DNA of 64,000 nt from Erysipelatoclostridium sp. An173 (GCF_002160495.1 NZ_NFKR01000003.1:1-64000), one strand, 5' to 3'. Shown: positions 27,388 to 36,951, counted from the stretch's first letter. Program-made: numbers and translations. Notes: generated by a model from the letters alone, not told the origin.

Positions 27388-28287
27388 TTATTTAATCATA
27401 TTTTTCCGATCAAATTCTTCCATTTCTTCTTTAGTAACAATCGCATCCTGACATCGTCCACAATCACTACAACCATTACATATCAGTCTTGAACCACATT
27501 CTTTACACTTTTGACGATAATGCATTATATACTCATCTTTAGTAAGATTGAATTTAATTGGTTTACCGTAATTTTGAAGTTTTGATTTATAAGCTAATTG
27601 ACTTTGTTTAGCTTTTGAAGGAATACAATATCCCTTGTTATTTTTTATAAAATAGGTTCCTGTTTCAATAAAACAAAATTTTATATTCCTTTTTTTAGCC
27701 TGTTTATATAAATCTAAAACCCACTCATAATGGCATGGCCGACTACCTTCATAATTTTCGCCACCAACAATGATTTGTTCAATTCTATCAAAAGATAAAT
27801 ATTTAGAAATATCTATCGGTCCAAGTAATGGCGCACACATAATTCCTAAATGTTTAGCTGGCAAATCTAATAAAATAGGTATACGTTGATTAGCCCTTTT
27901 TTGGTTTTCACAAGTAACATTCAAAATAACATTTTCATAACCATCCTGCCAATCACTTGGAAGACACTCTTTAATTCTTTCAGCTCTTTTAGTTAGAATA
28001 AAAAACTTAACATCACTTCTTTGTTTTATAATCTGCCATACTTCATCACGCCACTTATCAGCTTCTTCAAGAAAAAAATCAGAAGCCATGCAAATTCTAA
28101 TTAATTCACCGCTTTTTATCTTATACTCACCTTTACGATTTTTACTTAATGGATAATAAAAATTTTTAGTTTTATAAATATTTGAACCATCTTTGTCATA
28201 TTTTTTATCCATATAAAACATATAACAATTTAAGCATCCTTCACTTATCTTTTTACATCCATGCCAAGGATTCCAAATATCATGCAA
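27388..28287 (-). CDS. DUF5131 (phage Gp37/Gp68-like) protein with C-terminal zinc-ribbon
   Basis: The 299 residues open with IWNPWHGCKKISEGCLNCYMFYMDKKYD, the signature of the DUF5131/Gp37-Gp68 family, with three cysteines in a spacing reminiscent of radical-SAM proteins. VGGENYEGSRPCHYEWVLDLYKQAKKRNIKFCFIETGTYF is another family block. A cysteine-rich tail (CKECGSRLICNGCSDCGRCQD) should bind zinc or an iron-sulfur cluster. The biochemical role is not established. Translation seems to start at TTG (28287), nine bases after AAGGAAG; the nearest ATG is out of frame. Members are common on phages and in bacterial chromosomes, so transfer is possible, but the base composition does not stand out. 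Confidence 0.78.
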   Translation of the reverse strand: MHDIWNPWHGCKKISEGCLNCYMFYMDKKYDKDGSNIYKTKNFYYPLSKNRKGEYKIKSGELIRICMASDFFLEEADKWRDEVWQIIKQRSDVKFFILTKRAERIKECLPSDWQDGYENVILNVTCENQKRANQRIPILLDLPAKHLGIMCAPLLGPIDISKYLSFDRIEQIIVGGENYEGSRPCHYEWVLDLYKQAKKRNIKFCFIETGTYFIKNNKGYCIPSKAKQSQLAYKSKLQNYGKPIKFNLTKDEYIMHYRQKCKECGSRLICNGCSDCGRCQDAIVTKEEMEEFDRKNMIK

Positions 28288-28306
28288 ATAGCATCACTTC
28301 CTTTTA

Positions 28307-29071
28307 TTAAATAACTTTTTCATGATACAAAGCTTTTAAAATGCCATCATTTTCAATTGTATCAGTAACATAAGTTGCTTTTTCCTTTAAAACATCAACA
28401 GCATTTCCCATCGCAATACAATGACCAGCCTCCTTAAACATAGCTTGATCATTATAACCATCACCAAAAGCATATGCTTGATCTTTAGAAATTTCAAAAT
28501 ATTTCAATAAATAAGCAATAGCACTTCCTTTATCAAAACAAATTGTTGAACAATCACAAGAACCAGTACCACCATGATCATTTATTATCAAATCATCTTT
28601 AAATTCTGCTATTAATTGATCACGTTGTTTAATATTTTGATAAAATAAATCAAATGTATAAAAATCCTGATCAAGTTTTTGGTGGCTAATCTTATCATTA
28701 CCATATTCTTTTTTAGATTCTTCAATTTGCTTTTGATTAAGATTAAAAGCATACGCTTTTTCATCAGACATAAATAATGCCCCACAATTTAATTTACTAA
28801 TCTTATTTTGATAATAATTCAAATCACTTTCACTAAGTACTTCACCGTGTAATTTTTTATCTTGATAAATTATATATCTTCCATTACATGTTACATAACT
28901 ACTTACTAAATCTTTAAACATATTTTTAGCATAAAATGGTGCTCGTCCTGTACAAATAAAGACTAGATATCCCTTTTCTTTAAGTTTTTTTAGGGCTTCA
29001 ATATTACCTTTAGGAATCACACCTTTAATAGCTAAAGTACCATCAATATCAAAAAAGAATATCTTTTTCAT
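28307..29071 (-). CDS. HAD-family hydrolase (Cof/IIB type)
   Basis: The roughly 254-residue protein carries the HAD motifs: FFFDIDGTLA (nucleophile Asp), FICTGRAP (motif II Thr-Gly-Arg), the Lys of DKGSAIAYLLKY and FGDGYNDQAMFKEAGHCIAMGNA. A type IIB cap lies between motifs II and III. Such proteins are sugar-phosphate or pyridoxal-phosphate phosphatases; the substrate is unknown here. I prefer the ATG at 29071 because GGAGG precedes it and lies within an in-frame start four codons earlier. Confidence 0.87.
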   Translation of the reverse strand: MKKIFFFDIDGTLAIKGVIPKGNIEALKKLKEKGYLVFICTGRAPFYAKNMFKDLVSSYVTCNGRYIIYQDKKLHGEVLSESDLNYYQNKISKLNCGALFMSDEKAYAFNLNQKQIEESKKEYGNDKISHQKLDQDFYTFDLFYQNIKQRDQLIAEFKDDLIINDHGGTGSCDCSTICFDKGSAIAYLLKYFEISKDQAYAFGDGYNDQAMFKEAGHCIAMGNAVDVLKEKATYVTDTIENDGILKALYHEKVI

Positions 29072-29164
29072 TTTTACCTCCATTTCAAATCATATATTTT
29101 TACACTAACTTCTTAAATATTATTTAAACAAATTATAATTAAAAATAAAAGATACTAAATTAAA

Positions 29165-29191
29165 ATAATAGTGCTCTTTAAGCGCTATTAT
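29165..29191 (-). terminator. intrinsic terminator after the GNAT gene
   Basis: Stem ATAATAGnGCT / AGCnCTATTAT with loop CTTTA, and a T-rich run on the minus strand. Confidence 0.7.
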
Positions 29192-29694
29192 CATAAATAT
29201 AAATTCATTAATTGAGCATCATAATATTCATCATCGATTTTAAAATAATTTTCATATATTCCAATCGTTTCAAAACCAAATTTTTCATATAATTTAATTG
29301 CATTTTTATTAGTAGTAATAACTTCCAATTCAATAATTTCAATATCATTTTCAATAGCATAACCAATAGCCGCAGCTAATAAAGAACTACCAATACCTTG
29401 ATGCCAATATTCTTTTAATACTGAAATACCTAAATTACTACGATGTTTAATTCTAGCTTTAGATTCACCAGATAAACTTACCATCCCTACTATCTTATTT
29501 CCATCTTTAGCAAGGATCATAACCGAATTAATGCTATTATGAATTTCATTTATTAACTGCATTTCTTGTAATTCATTAATTTCTAATTCATTTTTGCCAA
29601 AAGTTAAGTTATTAGTTTGACTAGCAATAACATTTAAATATTCTATTATATCTTTAGCATCTAAACTTGTTGCTTCATAATAATCGATTTCCAC
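29191..29694 (-). CDS. GNAT-family N-acetyltransferase
   Basis: The 167-residue protein is a GCN5-related acetyltransferase. The acetyl-CoA motif is VLKEYWHQGIGSSLLAAAIGYA, preceded by MVSLSGESKARIKHRSNLGISV, and followed by ELEVITTNKNAIKLYEKFGFETIG, as in many RimI/RimJ or small-molecule acetyltransferases. The start is a GTG with AAGGAG seven bases upstream. It closes a minus-strand run with the two ABC permease genes (about 20 bases gap), though the link may be incidental. The acceptor is unknown. Confidence 0.85.
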   Translation of the reverse strand: MEIDYYEATSLDAKDIIEYLNVIASQTNNLTFGKNELEINELQEMQLINEIHNSINSVMILAKDGNKIVGMVSLSGESKARIKHRSNLGISVLKEYWHQGIGSSLLAAAIGYAIENDIEIIELEVITTNKNAIKLYEKFGFETIGIYENYFKIDDEYYDAQLMNLYL

Positions 29695-29713
29695 AATTTT
29701 TCTCCTTGTATAA

Positions 29714-30862
29714 TTATCTTTTTAATTGCCACCTGCTTATAAACTGCATTAAAATATAAGCAATTAAAGCAAAACCTAAAATAATTATAATATCTATAAA
29801 GATTGGAAGCAATGACTCTAAAGTAAAACTTGTTAGTTTTACAATCTCGTTATTAGCTTTAATAAACCAATAAGATGGTAAACATTTACCAATAGTTAAT
29901 ACTAACGGACTAAGCATACTTTGAGGTACAAAAGCACCACAAAGAAAACTTGAGCCTAACGAAAAAACATTACCTATTCCACTTAAGATTTCACGATTAC
30001 TAGTAATTTTAGTAATTAGAAAACTTAAAACTTCAATAAAAATCAATAAAGCAAATGAATTTAACACTAATAAAGCACCATTAATTGTAAACATAGCTTT
30101 TGGATAAAGAATGAAACTAATTGATATATATAACAGCCAAAGTAATAATCCTAATGTACAGTTTCCCAATAATAATTGTCGATTCATCTTTTTATAACTA
30201 ATTGGAGCTATTAAATTTCTACGCATAATTTTTTCTTCATTAAAAGAAACCATAACCATAGAAATAATTACTATTGCAATTGTAAGTAACATATAGTTTA
30301 AAAAATTATAATATGTAGTTACCATAGTAAAATCAACATCACTTTTTTGCTCTAACATTGATACATCGGCCTTATTACTAAGATCTTGTTTAATCAAAGT
30401 ACTTATTTGATTTTCATCAACTCCTGCTTGTAAATATAGATTAGCAGTATTTAAAAACCGATTTAATAAATTCTTACTATAAACACTATTATAAGCATCT
30501 GGTAATTCCATCGTTTCAATATCAACATTTTTACCAGCAATAAAATCATTAGTATAGTTTTCAGGGACGATCATAATATAATCAACTTTACGATAAAACA
30601 AAGCATCACGTAAAGCTTCTTCATTATCCTGCAATTCAACTAAATTACCATTATCACCAACATAATCTTTTAAACTGTCAATTAACCAGGTATTACTATC
30701 ATGATTGATGATAGCAACATTAATATCTGTTGCCTGATAATCAATAGATGATGAATTAAATGTTCCTACAAAAATTGTCATTACTAAAAATATTACAGTA
30801 TATAAGAGGATAAGCGGTGTATACGTATTAGCAACTTTTAAATATTTTTTAAATACTATCAT
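29714..30862 (-). CDS. ABC-2 type export permease, subunit B
   Basis: The 382-residue membrane protein has one N-terminal helix (about 16-37), a large extracytoplasmic region (about 40-185) and five C-terminal helices. Blocks such as FLNYMLLTIAIVIISMVMVSFNEEKIMRRNLIAPISYKKMNRQLLLGN and LGSSFLCGAFVPQSMLSPLVLTIGKCLPSYWF match ABC-2/YhgE-type permeases. It overlaps the preceding permease gene by 14 bases and works with the ATPase at 31979. Such pairs usually export toxic peptides, bile-like compounds or lipids. Confidence 0.85.
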   Translation of the reverse strand: MIVFKKYLKVANTYTPLILLYTVIFLVMTIFVGTFNSSSIDYQATDINVAIINHDSNTWLIDSLKDYVGDNGNLVELQDNEEALRDALFYRKVDYIMIVPENYTNDFIAGKNVDIETMELPDAYNSVYSKNLLNRFLNTANLYLQAGVDENQISTLIKQDLSNKADVSMLEQKSDVDFTMVTTYYNFLNYMLLTIAIVIISMVMVSFNEEKIMRRNLIAPISYKKMNRQLLLGNCTLGLLLWLLYISISFILYPKAMFTINGALLVLNSFALLIFIEVLSFLITKITSNREILSGIGNVFSLGSSFLCGAFVPQSMLSPLVLTIGKCLPSYWFIKANNEIVKLTSFTLESLLPIFIDIIIILGFALIAYILMQFISRWQLKR

Positions 30863-31979
30863 ACTGTTTCCTCCGTGCTATTATTAATGAACCTAATAAT
30901 AAGATCAAACCTATTATAAATAAACAGATCATGTTGGTTGTATAACGATTTAAATTATCATAATAATATAAAGCATACAAGCCATCAGTGATTAAGTTAA
31001 CTGGATTTAGGTACGAAAATATTGGTAAATTATTTTGGATCCAGTATTTTATATCCATGATCATCATTCCGGAAAAAAATGATAATATTAATGAAAAACT
31101 AGATAAAAAGGAAATTTTATTATCTTCATTTTTAAACTTAAGAACATTTCCAGTAAAATTACCTAATGCAATTCCCGTAAAGCAGCCAATTGCAATTAAT
31201 AAAATTATATAACCTATTTGATTTCCAAAATTAACTTTTAATCCAAATACTAAATAGGCCATTAAAACCATCATGATTGAAAATTGAATAATAAATGATG
31301 TAATAAGACTAGATATAATTGTAACTAGTTTAGAAATCGGTGAAATATTAATTCTTGTTCCCTGTCTTGATAAATTAGCCTCAATTTGGCTATTAGCTCG
31401 AAGTCCACAAAAACTAGCATTTAAACAATTCATCCCTATTAATGTATAAAAATAAATAACTGTTGAATCAGTATTTTTACCAATATCAATTTGTTTAAAA
31501 TGATTTTGATTTAAATCAAGCTGATTTAAAATATTATTATAAATTATATCTGGATTAATTGAACCAATATTATTTATTGTACTTTGTAAACTCAAATATT
31601 CATTAATAATACTTTCTAAAATCGTTTCATTAATACCACTATCATTAACAATCAATTCAATACTACTATCAATTAAATAATAACCACTTATCTTTTCATC
31701 TTTTAATAACTCTTTAGCATCAGACAAATTTGTTATTTTTAAATTAATTAACTTATTATCATCCTGATCTAAAGATTGTAAAATCTCTTTAAAACCATTA
31801 TTTTCTTGTTTTTCAACTAAAGCAACATCAACAGCATCAAAATTTTCACTACTAGTTAAATTAGAAAAAGCTAGATTGAAAAATGTTGCTAAAATAATTG
31901 GAAAAACTAACGTCCAAAAAATAACAGTTCGATTACGTAATAATGTTTTTAACTGATACTTAAAAAAATGAATAAACAT
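30849..31979 (-). CDS. ABC-2 type export permease, subunit A
   Basis: The 376-residue protein has the same plan as its partner: an N-terminal helix in NRTVIFWTLVFPIILATFFNLAFS, a large outer domain, then helices including SKLVTIISSLITSFIIQFSIMMVLMAYLVFGLKVNF and FFSGMMIMDIKYWIQNNLPIFSYLNPVNLITDGLYALYY. It shares one base with the ATPase stop and overlaps the second permease. The pair probably forms a heterodimeric channel. Confidence 0.85.
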   Translation of the reverse strand: MFIHFFKYQLKTLLRNRTVIFWTLVFPIILATFFNLAFSNLTSSENFDAVDVALVEKQENNGFKEILQSLDQDDNKLINLKITNLSDAKELLKDEKISGYYLIDSSIELIVNDSGINETILESIINEYLSLQSTINNIGSINPDIIYNNILNQLDLNQNHFKQIDIGKNTDSTVIYFYTLIGMNCLNASFCGLRANSQIEANLSRQGTRINISPISKLVTIISSLITSFIIQFSIMMVLMAYLVFGLKVNFGNQIGYIILLIAIGCFTGIALGNFTGNVLKFKNEDNKISFLSSFSLILSFFSGMMIMDIKYWIQNNLPIFSYLNPVNLITDGLYALYYYDNLNRYTTNMICLFIIGLILLLGSLIIARRKQYDSI

Positions 31980-32917
31980 TAATCTCTTAACTCTTTTCCT
32001 GTTAGATTTAAAAAGACATCATTTAGTGTTGGACGTTCACTAAATAAGCTAGTATAACTAACATTATTTTTTCTAAGATAATCAATTAAATTCTCTAAAT
32101 TTCCTTCTTTACTATAATAAGCAATATGAACAATGTTATTATTAGTAGTAACATCAATAACATTTTTATTTTCTTTTATTTGCTTAATAAAATCATTATT
32201 AATTTCATTTAACTCAATAGTAATTTTCTCGCCTAAACTAATCATATTTTTCAATTCATCAACACTACCAGAAGCAATTATTTTACCTTTATCAATAATT
32301 ACAACTCGATTACACAACTGTTCGACTTCTTCCATATAATGAGTTGTATAAACAATTGTTGCCCCATCATCATTTAACTTTTTAATTCCTTCAAGAATAC
32401 TATTACGACTTTGAGGATCAACAGCTACAGTCGGTTCATCTAAAAATATCAATTCCGGTTTATGAGCAATACCACAAGCAATATTCAATCTTCTAAGTAA
32501 CCCGCCACTTAATTGTTTTGGTTTAAATTTTACAAATTCATTTAAACTAACTAAATCAATTGCTTCTTGAACATATTTAGCTCTTATTTTTTTATCTTTA
32601 ATATATAAACCACAAAAATAATCAATATTTTCTTTAACACTTAGTTCTTCAAAAACTGCGACATCTTGAAAAACAACACCGATTTTTCTTTTAATTTGAT
32701 ATGCTGATGGTTTCATTTCTTGATTAAAAATCATAATTTTTCCTGAATCATATTTCAATAACGATAAAATAGTATTAATACAAGTCGATTTTCCACTACC
32801 ATTTGGCCCTAACAAACCTAATATTTCACCTTGATAAACATCAAGATTAAAATCATCTAATGCGATTAAACTTCCATAGCTTTTTGTTAGATTCTTTATT
32901 TCAATTACTTTTTCCAT
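31979..32917 (-). CDS. ABC-2 exporter ATP-binding protein
   Basis: The 312-residue ATPase has Walker A (GLLGPNGSGKSTCINTIL), Q-loop (VVFQDVAVFEELSV), signature (KQLSGGLLRRLNIACGIAHKP), Walker B (LIFLDEPTVAVDP) and the H-switch (IVYTTHYMEE). The C-terminal 90 residues form the regulatory extension seen in drug and antibiotic exporters. Translation starts best at ATG 32917, preceded by AGGAGG. It drives the two permeases encoded immediately downstream. Confidence 0.92.
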   Translation of the reverse strand: MEKVIEIKNLTKSYGSLIALDDFNLDVYQGEILGLLGPNGSGKSTCINTILSLLKYDSGKIMIFNQEMKPSAYQIKRKIGVVFQDVAVFEELSVKENIDYFCGLYIKDKKIRAKYVQEAIDLVSLNEFVKFKPKQLSGGLLRRLNIACGIAHKPELIFLDEPTVAVDPQSRNSILEGIKKLNDDGATIVYTTHYMEEVEQLCNRVVIIDKGKIIASGSVDELKNMISLGEKITIELNEINNDFIKQIKENKNVIDVTTNNNIVHIAYYSKEGNLENLIDYLRKNNVSYTSLFSERPTLNDVFLNLTGKELRD

Positions 32918-32999
32918 CACTTCTTCCTCCTGCTTTTAATATAACTATTTTTAACAGTTTCCTCCACCAACTGGAAGTTACATCTTAGCAACTATTAGT

Positions 33000-33422
33000 T
33001 TATTTTATAGTTGCCTTTAATTTTTCATTAATTTTTTTAGCATCATCTTGATTTTTTATAAATACAACTGTTATTACAAAAAAATAAACCGCAATGGACA
33101 TAATTAAAATAAAAATAAGACGTTCAAATTCAAAAATAGCATTATTGTATCCTAGTAAATAATTAGCCAAAGAAACAATCACAAAAATACTTAAAATTGA
33201 TAAAACTGAAGTTAGCCAATCTTTTAAATCTTGATAATGGATAATATGAATTAACACATTAACCAATGTACAAATAGCAAATATAATTAAAATCAAATTA
33301 TTACTCATTGTCGTATCACTTAAATTGCATAATATTGCCTGTCCTATCATTACAAAGGTATAAGAAATACAAGTTGTCGTTAAATATAGTCTTATCATCT
33401 TTTTTAATTTCATTTTATTCAC
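33000..33422 (-). CDS. DUF3021-family membrane protein
   Basis: The 140 residues form four predicted helices. LYLTTTCISYTFVMIGQAILCN, HIIHYQDLKDWLTSVLSIL and the conserved short loop LLGY fit DUF3021. Proteins of this family are encoded next to LytTR regulators and appear to control them. Here the LytTR gene ends where this gene starts (adjacent bases), confirming the pair. A role as an anti-activator holding the LytTR protein at the membrane is inferred from other such pairs. Confidence 0.78.
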   Translation of the reverse strand: MNKMKLKKMIRLYLTTTCISYTFVMIGQAILCNLSDTTMSNNLILIIFAICTLVNVLIHIIHYQDLKDWLTSVLSILSIFVIVSLANYLLGYNNAIFEFERLIFILIMSIAVYFFVITVVFIKNQDDAKKINEKLKATIK

Positions 33423-33854
33423 CTACATTCCAAACTTCTTTTTAAAATCATTTACATAATGACGAGTAATAATTACCCGTTCATTATTTATTAAAGTTGC
33501 TTCATAACGACCATTTAAATATGCTTTTACACTTGCTAGTTTTCTTAAATTTAAAATAATAGACTTACTTATTCTAATAAAATAACGATTATCCAATTTA
33601 TTTTCTAATTCATATAATCTTGAATTAGTTTCATACACTTTATTTTTACAATAAATAAAAATATGATCCTCATTAGCTTCTAGATAATAAATATCTTCAA
33701 TTTTTATTTGATAAGTTCGATCATTTAACTTTCCAATCAAATATGGCTTATCTTCAAATAATGAAACGATTTGTTTAATATTATCATCTATTTTTTTACA
33801 CTTAATGATTATTTCTAATTCATTATTATCATTACAATCAATAGTTACTTTCAT
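33423..33854 (-). CDS. LytTR-domain transcription regulator (no receiver domain)
   Basis: The 143-residue protein has a short N-terminal part and then a LytTR DNA-binding domain with IYYLEANEDHIFIYCKNKVYETNSRLYELENKL, FIRISKSIILNLRKLASVKAYLNGRYEATLINNERVIITRHYVNDFKKK. It probably activates its own operon, including the DUF3021 partner and the ABC-2 exporter downstream. Two 20-bp direct repeats (33902-33941) in its promoter region are good candidates for its binding site. Confidence 0.87.
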   Translation of the reverse strand: MKVTIDCNDNNELEIIIKCKKIDDNIKQIVSLFEDKPYLIGKLNDRTYQIKIEDIYYLEANEDHIFIYCKNKVYETNSRLYELENKLDNRYFIRISKSIILNLRKLASVKAYLNGRYEATLINNERVIITRHYVNDFKKKFGM

Positions 33855-33901
33855 AGTATCCTCCTTTAATGATAGATTATCATATTGTTTTTAGGATAAC
33901 T

Positions 33902-33941
33902 ATTAAATTTAGGTAAAATGCATATAATTTAGTTAAAATGC
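33902..33941 (-). promoter_or_regulatory. pair of 20-bp direct repeats, candidate LytTR operator
   Basis: On the minus strand the sequence GCATTTTAACTAAATTATAT is followed at once by GCATTTTACCTAAATTTAAT. This gives two repeats with a period of 20 bases. LytTR proteins bind paired direct repeats of about that spacing. A poor -35 region and a -10-like sequence (TATGATAAT) follow, as expected for an activated promoter. Confidence 0.5.
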
Positions 33942-33992
33942 TAAAAAAATATTATAATATAATTGCAACATTATTTTGAAAGGAGCTAATCT

Positions 33993-34814
33993 ATGAATCT
34001 TCGCCAGCTAGAATATTTTATTGCTATTAGTGAAACAATGAATTTTACTAAAGCAGCCAACAATCTTTTTATTTCTCAAACAGCTCTTACTAAACAAATA
34101 AAATCTTTAGAAAAAGAACTAGACACGCTTTTATTTAATCGTGATAGTAAACAAATCTCATTAACAGATTCAGGAAAATATTTTTTAATAGAAGCTAAAA
34201 AAATAATTAACCAGGTCAATTTATCAAAAAACAACTTTATTAGCTATCAACAAGGAATAACAGGTAATTTAAAAATTGGCTTTTTAAAAAATTTAGATCC
34301 TAATTTATTAGTTAAGATTATTTCTAAATTAAATAAAAAATATCCCCTTTTAACAATAGAATTAAATAGTTATTCTAATCATGAACTTTATCAACAATTA
34401 GAAAGTGCCACTATCGATCTAGCATTAACTATGTCTAACCATGATCCCCGTTATCAACAGATTTTGATCAATAAATACCCCTTGGTAGTATTAGTAAATA
34501 AAAAAAGTGAATTAGCCAAGAAAGATAAACTACATCAAAGTGAACTTAATAATATTCTTTTTGATGTTCGTAAAATTGATAATCAAAATAAGTTTCCTGA
34601 GTTTGAAGGAAATTTATTAAAAATAGCCTGTAATCAAGGCTGTGCTATTCTTCATGCCTTTGTTAAAGACAATTGTTATAACCAATACATTAAAGCAATT
34701 CCCTTAGAGCCAGTAATTGAAGAAGGCATCTACTTGGTTTATGATAAAAATAATCATAATCCAGCAATTAATAATTTTGTTTCTTTAATAAAAAATAAGT
34801 TGCTAAACGTCTAA
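33993..34814 (+). CDS. LysR-family transcription regulator
   Basis: The 273-residue protein has the N-terminal winged HTH (MNLRQLEYFIAISETMNFTKAANNLFISQTALTKQIKSLEKELDTLLFNR), then a substrate-binding domain of about 180 residues. It is a little shorter than most LysR proteins. The gene faces away from the LytTR gene, with 138 bases between. Its targets are unknown; the divergent neighbour is a possible one. Confidence 0.9.
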   Translation: MNLRQLEYFIAISETMNFTKAANNLFISQTALTKQIKSLEKELDTLLFNRDSKQISLTDSGKYFLIEAKKIINQVNLSKNNFISYQQGITGNLKIGFLKNLDPNLLVKIISKLNKKYPLLTIELNSYSNHELYQQLESATIDLALTMSNHDPRYQQILINKYPLVVLVNKKSELAKKDKLHQSELNNILFDVRKIDNQNKFPEFEGNLLKIACNQGCAILHAFVKDNCYNQYIKAIPLEPVIEEGIYLVYDKNNHNPAINNFVSLIKNKLLNV

Positions 34815-34829
34815 TTCGTCTAGCGACTT
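34797..34829. terminator. bidirectional terminator between LysR and HAD genes
   Basis: Arms AAGTnGCTAnACG / CGTnTAGCnACTT (with G-U pairs) around a TCTAATT loop. The LysR stop codon lies inside, and T-rich sequence follows on the plus strand. It separates two convergent genes. Confidence 0.6.
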
Positions 34830-34832
34830 GCT

Positions 34833-35651
34833 TTATTTATAATTTTCTATTAACCATTTTGCAACACCATCTTGATCATTGCTTTTAATTACTGCTGTAG
34901 CTTTTTCCTTTAATTTTGAAACAGCATTTTCCATAGCATAACATTGATCAGATATTTCAAACATCGGAATATCGTTTATAGCATCACCAAAAGAAATAAC
35001 CTCATCACATCCTAAAATTTCTTTTAATTTTAAAATAGCATTTGCTTTAGATGCTGATTTAGGCATAGTTTCTAACCAGTATTCTTCACGGTATATTTCT
35101 TGTTGAAAAGTGATATTATAATCAGGATAATTTTTTAACTCATTATAAATTGGTTCTAATCTTTCTTTATCATTAATAATCGTAAAATAAAATATGTCAC
35201 CTTGATATAACTCATCACCATTATTAGTAAGATTCATTCGATAATCATTTTTACGGTTATTTAAATAATGTTTAGTCCCAGGATGTAAATCTTCATTAAT
35301 AATAGTTACTCTTTCTCTATCATTGACAAGAGCATACACCATTGGTTTAATGGAATATTTATCCATAATCTGTTTTACTAAACTAACCTGATCATTGTTA
35401 AAAACATTTTTATGAATAATCTTTCCAGTTTCTCCATTAACGATAAATGTTCCATTATAAATAATTAATGGTAGATTTTTGGTTAAACCTTTAGTAACGG
35501 GAGCAGCTGAAACTAAAGAACGAGCAGTAGCATAAGTAAAAATCATTCCTCGTTCAACTAAATCGTTAATTGTTTTAATTGTATAATCACTAATATATCC
35601 TTGACTATTCAATAATGTTCCATCTAAATCACTAATATATATTCTTTTCAT
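34833..35651 (-). CDS. HAD-family hydrolase (Cof type)
   Basis: A 272-residue HAD phosphatase with YISDLDGTLLNSQGYIS (motif I), FTYATARSLVSA (motif II), the Lys in KANAILKLKEIL and VISFGDAINDIPMFEISDQCYAMENA (motif IV). The central IIB cap includes YREEYWLETMPKSASK. The substrate is unknown. The ATG has no recognisable ribosome binding site, and the terminator hairpin of serS lies directly upstream, so the gene may be expressed weakly or by read-through. Confidence 0.87.
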   Translation of the reverse strand: MKRIYISDLDGTLLNSQGYISDYTIKTINDLVERGMIFTYATARSLVSAAPVTKGLTKNLPLIIYNGTFIVNGETGKIIHKNVFNNDQVSLVKQIMDKYSIKPMVYALVNDRERVTIINEDLHPGTKHYLNNRKNDYRMNLTNNGDELYQGDIFYFTIINDKERLEPIYNELKNYPDYNITFQQEIYREEYWLETMPKSASKANAILKLKEILGCDEVISFGDAINDIPMFEISDQCYAMENAVSKLKEKATAVIKSNDQDGVAKWLIENYK

Positions 35652-35657
35652 ATAGTT

Positions 35658-35687
35658 AAAAAGATAACTATTTAGTAGTTATCTTTT
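35658..35687 (-). terminator. intrinsic terminator of serS
   Basis: Stem AAGATAACTA / TAGTTATCTT on the minus strand followed by five T. It overlaps the serS stop and ends seven bases before the HAD gene's ATG. Confidence 0.75.
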
Positions 35688-36951
35688 CCTTTCCACCCAT
35701 ATAAGGTTGTAATGCTTTTGGTATATTTACACTACCATCTTCATTTAAATTGTTTTCAAGGAAAGCAATTAACATTCTTGGTGGTGCCACAACTGTATTA
35801 TTTAAAGTGTGAGCAAAATATTTTCCTTCTTTACCTTTAATTCTAATATTTAAACGACGAGCTTGAGCATCTGTTAAATTTGAACATGAACCAACTTCAA
35901 AATATTTCTTTTGACGTGGTGACCAAGCTTCAACATCGATACTTTTTGATTTTAAATCAGCTAAATCACCAGAACAGCATTCCAATGTACGAACAGGAAT
36001 GTCTAATGATCTAAATAAATCAACTGTATTATTCCACAATTTATCAAACCACATTTTACTATCTTCAGGTTTACATACAACGATCATCTCTTGTTTTTCA
36101 AATTGATGAATTCGGTATACACCACGTTCTTCAATACCATGAGCACCTTTTTCTTTTCTAAAGCATGGTGAATATGAAGTATAAGTATATGGTAATTTTT
36201 CTTCATCAATAATAGTATCAATAAATTTACCAATCATTGAATGTTCAGAAGTACCAATTAAATATAAATCTTCCCCTTCGATTTTATACATCATGCTATC
36301 CATTTCTTCAAAACTCATAACTCCAGTTACAACGTTGCTACGAATCATATATGGTGGTACTACATAAGTAAATCCTCGATCAATCATAAAATCACGAGCA
36401 TAAGATAAAACTGCTGAATGTAAACGAGCGATATCACCCATTAAATAATAAAAACCTTGACCAGCAACACGACCAGCTGCATCCATATCAATACCATCAA
36501 ATTTTTCCATAATTTCAGTATGATAAGGAATTTCAAAATCAGGAACAACAGGATCACCATATTTAGTGATTTCTACATTTTCACTATCATCTTTTCCTAG
36601 TGGTACTGTTTCATCAATGAAATTAGGAATTTTCATCATAATAGCTTTTAATTCATTACCATATTTAACTTCTAATTCTTCTAATTTCTTTAATTCATCA
36701 GCCATTTCATTTACTTGTTTTTTATTATTTTCAGCTGCCTCTTTATTACCTTCGCGCATAAATTTTCCAATTTCTTTAGACAATTTATTACGAACACTTC
36801 TTAGTTCACTTGCTTTAGTTACAACTTCACGATAATCTTTATCTAATTTATATGCTTCATCTACTAACCCAATCTTATCATCTTGGAATTTCTTTTTCAT
36901 GTTTTCTTTTACTAAGGTTGGATTTTCTCTTAATATCGCAATATCAATCAT
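35668..36951 (-). CDS. serS: seryl-tRNA synthetase
   Basis: SerRS charges tRNA-Ser (and tRNA-Sec in some species). The 427-residue class II enzyme has the long N-terminal coiled-coil arm (about 30-100), then motif 2 (SYSPCFRKEKGAHGIEERGVYRIHQFEKQEMI) and motif 3 (NTVVAPPRMLIAFLENN), plus TSEHSMIGKFID. No T-box leader is visible upstream, in contrast to metG. The arm is rich in Lys/Glu heptads. Confidence 0.96.
   Translation of the reverse strand: MIDIAILRENPTLVKENMKKKFQDDKIGLVDEAYKLDKDYREVVTKASELRSVRNKLSKEIGKFMREGNKEAAENNKKQVNEMADELKKLEELEVKYGNELKAIMMKIPNFIDETVPLGKDDSENVEITKYGDPVVPDFEIPYHTEIMEKFDGIDMDAAGRVAGQGFYYLMGDIARLHSAVLSYARDFMIDRGFTYVVPPYMIRSNVVTGVMSFEEMDSMMYKIEGEDLYLIGTSEHSMIGKFIDTIIDEEKLPYTYTSYSPCFRKEKGAHGIEERGVYRIHQFEKQEMIVVCKPEDSKMWFDKLWNNTVDLFRSLDIPVRTLECCSGDLADLKSKSIDVEAWSPRQKKYFEVGSCSNLTDAQARRLNIRIKGKEGKYFAHTLNNTVVAPPRMLIAFLENNLNEDGSVNIPKALQPYMGGKEKITTK

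Noticed and set aside
28287-28306. ATG start for the DUF5131 gene
   Set aside because: The nearby ATG codons are out of frame or run into a stop; the TTG at 28287 has the right spacing from AAGGAAG.
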